A stretch of 9,437 nucleotides of DNA, taken from positions 1 through 9,437 of the forward strand of contig CAITBU010000469.1 of the NCBI GenBank assembly GCA_903890595.1, read 5' to 3'. The stretch's first letter is position 1. Each line of letters starts with the position of its first letter. Position numbers and translations under genes: made by a program. The notes under the pieces were generated by a model, which saw only the letters and a program-made list of their open reading frames with translations, ran no database searches and was not told where the DNA came from. Shown one piece after another: positions 8,502 through 9,437 of this stretch. The DNA comes from an uncultured Holophagaceae bacterium. Its GTDB lineage: Bacteria; Acidobacteriota; Holophagae; Holophagales; Holophagaceae.

Positions 8502-9302
8502 ATGAAGTCCCTGTCGGTTCTCCTCTCCTTCTGTACGACGATCGCTTTTGCCCAGCTTGGCGCCCCCTCCCCCCAGCCCAGCGTGCCGCAGCGCACCTGG
8601 ACCCTTGGGGCCCAGACCTTTGGCCCCACCCTCACGGGCCACTTTCTGGGCAAGCAGGATGGTCAGCCCATCCAGGTAGACCTGGATGCCGATCTGGGGC
8701 TGAGCAAGGACAAGGTTGTCCCGGGCTTCTTCCTCGACTACCAGGGCCCCCGCTTCGCCTTCCAGGTCACCAGCGGGACCACCGACTACCGTGGCGACCG
8801 GTTGGTTAACCGCGCCGTCACCATCAATGGCGTCACCTATGCCTCGGGATCGCGGGTCCAGTCCCACGTGAAGCTGGCTGCGGTGGACGGCACCTGGACC
8901 ATCAAGTACATCAGTGACCCTGCGGGCTGGCTGGGGATCGATCTGGGCGTCCAGGCCTGGACCCTGAGCATGGACGCCACCGGCACTGCCCCGGTGCCCG
9001 CCGCTGCCGTTGCCGCCAACACCAGGGTGACCGCCCCGATTCCCCAGATCGGCCTCTCCGGGGGCACACGCGGCTTCAACGGCGCCATCGAAGCCAAGGC
9101 CTATGTGCACTATCTAGGGTATAAACAGGCGAAGTACACCCTCACCGGGGCAGACATTCGGGTGTTCCCCGTGTCGTGGTTTGGGCTCCGTGCCTTCTAC
9201 GAATCCGGCCGCTTTGATGTGCCGAAGGGGTCTGTCAAGGACGACCTGGAGGTGCAGCTGGAACGGAAGGGTGTGGGCTTCGGAGCGGTTGTCCGGTTTT
9301 AA
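8502..9302 (+). CDS. Predicted outer-membrane beta-barrel protein, function unknown
   Basis: This encodes 266 residues. A Sec signal peptide is clear: K2, a hydrophobic stretch SVLLSFCTTIAFA, and a likely cut after A17 (AFA|Q). There is no lipobox. The mature part alternates polar and hydrophobic residues in short strands (FFLDYQG, RFAFQVTSG, WTIKYIS, GIDLGVQAWTLSM, AKAYVHYLGY, GLRAFYESG), as in outer-membrane barrels, and ends in VGFGAVVRF with the terminal phenylalanine used for BAM recognition. A DLDADLGLSKD segment near 60-70 is a feature I associate with uncharacterised barrel families. The ATG is preceded by a strong GGAGGT three bases upstream. It begins 59 bases after the E1 gene on the same strand and could be co-transcribed, though the functions have no evident link. 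I do not recognise a specific family or substrate. Confidence 0.8.
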   Translation: MKSLSVLLSFCTTIAFAQLGAPSPQPSVPQRTWTLGAQTFGPTLTGHFLGKQDGQPIQVDLDADLGLSKDKVVPGFFLDYQGPRFAFQVTSGTTDYRGDRLVNRAVTINGVTYASGSRVQSHVKLAAVDGTWTIKYISDPAGWLGIDLGVQAWTLSMDATGTAPVPAAAVAANTRVTAPIPQIGLSGGTRGFNGAIEAKAYVHYLGYKQAKYTLTGADIRVFPVSWFGLRAFYESGRFDVPKGSVKDDLEVQLERKGVGFGAVVRF

Positions 9303-9437
9303 AAAACGGAAAGTTTCGAGAAAATATCTGTGGATTTGGCCATTCCTGTCATGCTGTGAGTTCGTGACCTGCCATGGGCAGACCTCACGTACACGCAATG
9401 ACGGCCTTGTCTGGGGAAAGTCATCGCTTCACGTTCA
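9303..9437. other. Non-coding tail of the window with one hairpin
   Basis: No gene is supported in these 135 bases. The first 40 are AT-rich. CGTGA (9363-9367) and CTGCC (9369-9373) pair with GGCAG (9377-9381) and TCACG (9385-9389) around an ATG loop, giving a 27-base hairpin with a 1x3 internal loop. There is no following T-run, so it may be leader structure for a gene beyond the edge and not a terminator of the barrel gene. Confidence 0.4.

Overview
This is a GC-rich, densely packed bacterial chromosome segment made mostly of housekeeping and metabolic genes. The base composition, the fused alpha/beta E1 dehydrogenase and the general look of the proteins suggest an Acidobacteriota member of the Holophaga/Geothrix type. 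That guess rests on remembered family resemblance and not on a marker gene; another GC-rich Gram-negative lineage is possible. The predicted outer-membrane barrel and periplasmic adaptor imply a Gram-negative envelope. I see no rRNA, tRNA, transposase, integrase, CRISPR array or phage gene.

Left part (1-3618, all on the minus strand): valyl-tRNA synthetase (valS), then a small zinc-ribbon protein with a Tudor/SH3-like tail, then a DEDDh (DnaQ-like) exonuclease cut by the window edge. The last two overlap by four bases (ATGA), so they are probably translationally coupled. Inside valS are a perfect 21-bp tandem duplication encoding two coiled-coil heptads and a perfect 10-bp-arm palindrome lying in a patch of atypical codons.

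Middle (3619-6101): a 173-bp divergent region separates valS from a short periplasmic adaptor-like protein (HlyD/MFP fold, plus strand). This adaptor converges on a minus-strand pair, bioB followed four bases later by a hemerythrin-fold protein with a three-cysteine tail. The adaptor and hemerythrin genes share a CTAG so that their stop codons overlap.

Right part (6102-9437): a 214-bp divergent region with a short inverted repeat and weak promoter candidates leads to a plus-strand gene for a fused E1 alpha/beta 2-oxoacid dehydrogenase, probably branched-chain type, starting with TTG. A predicted outer-membrane beta-barrel protein of unknown function follows. The last 135 bases carry no recognisable gene and one hairpin.

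No clearly new defence or mobile system is visible. The two arrangements most worth following up are the bioB-hemerythrin pair (a possible Fe-S or iron link) and the zinc-ribbon protein coupled to the exonuclease.
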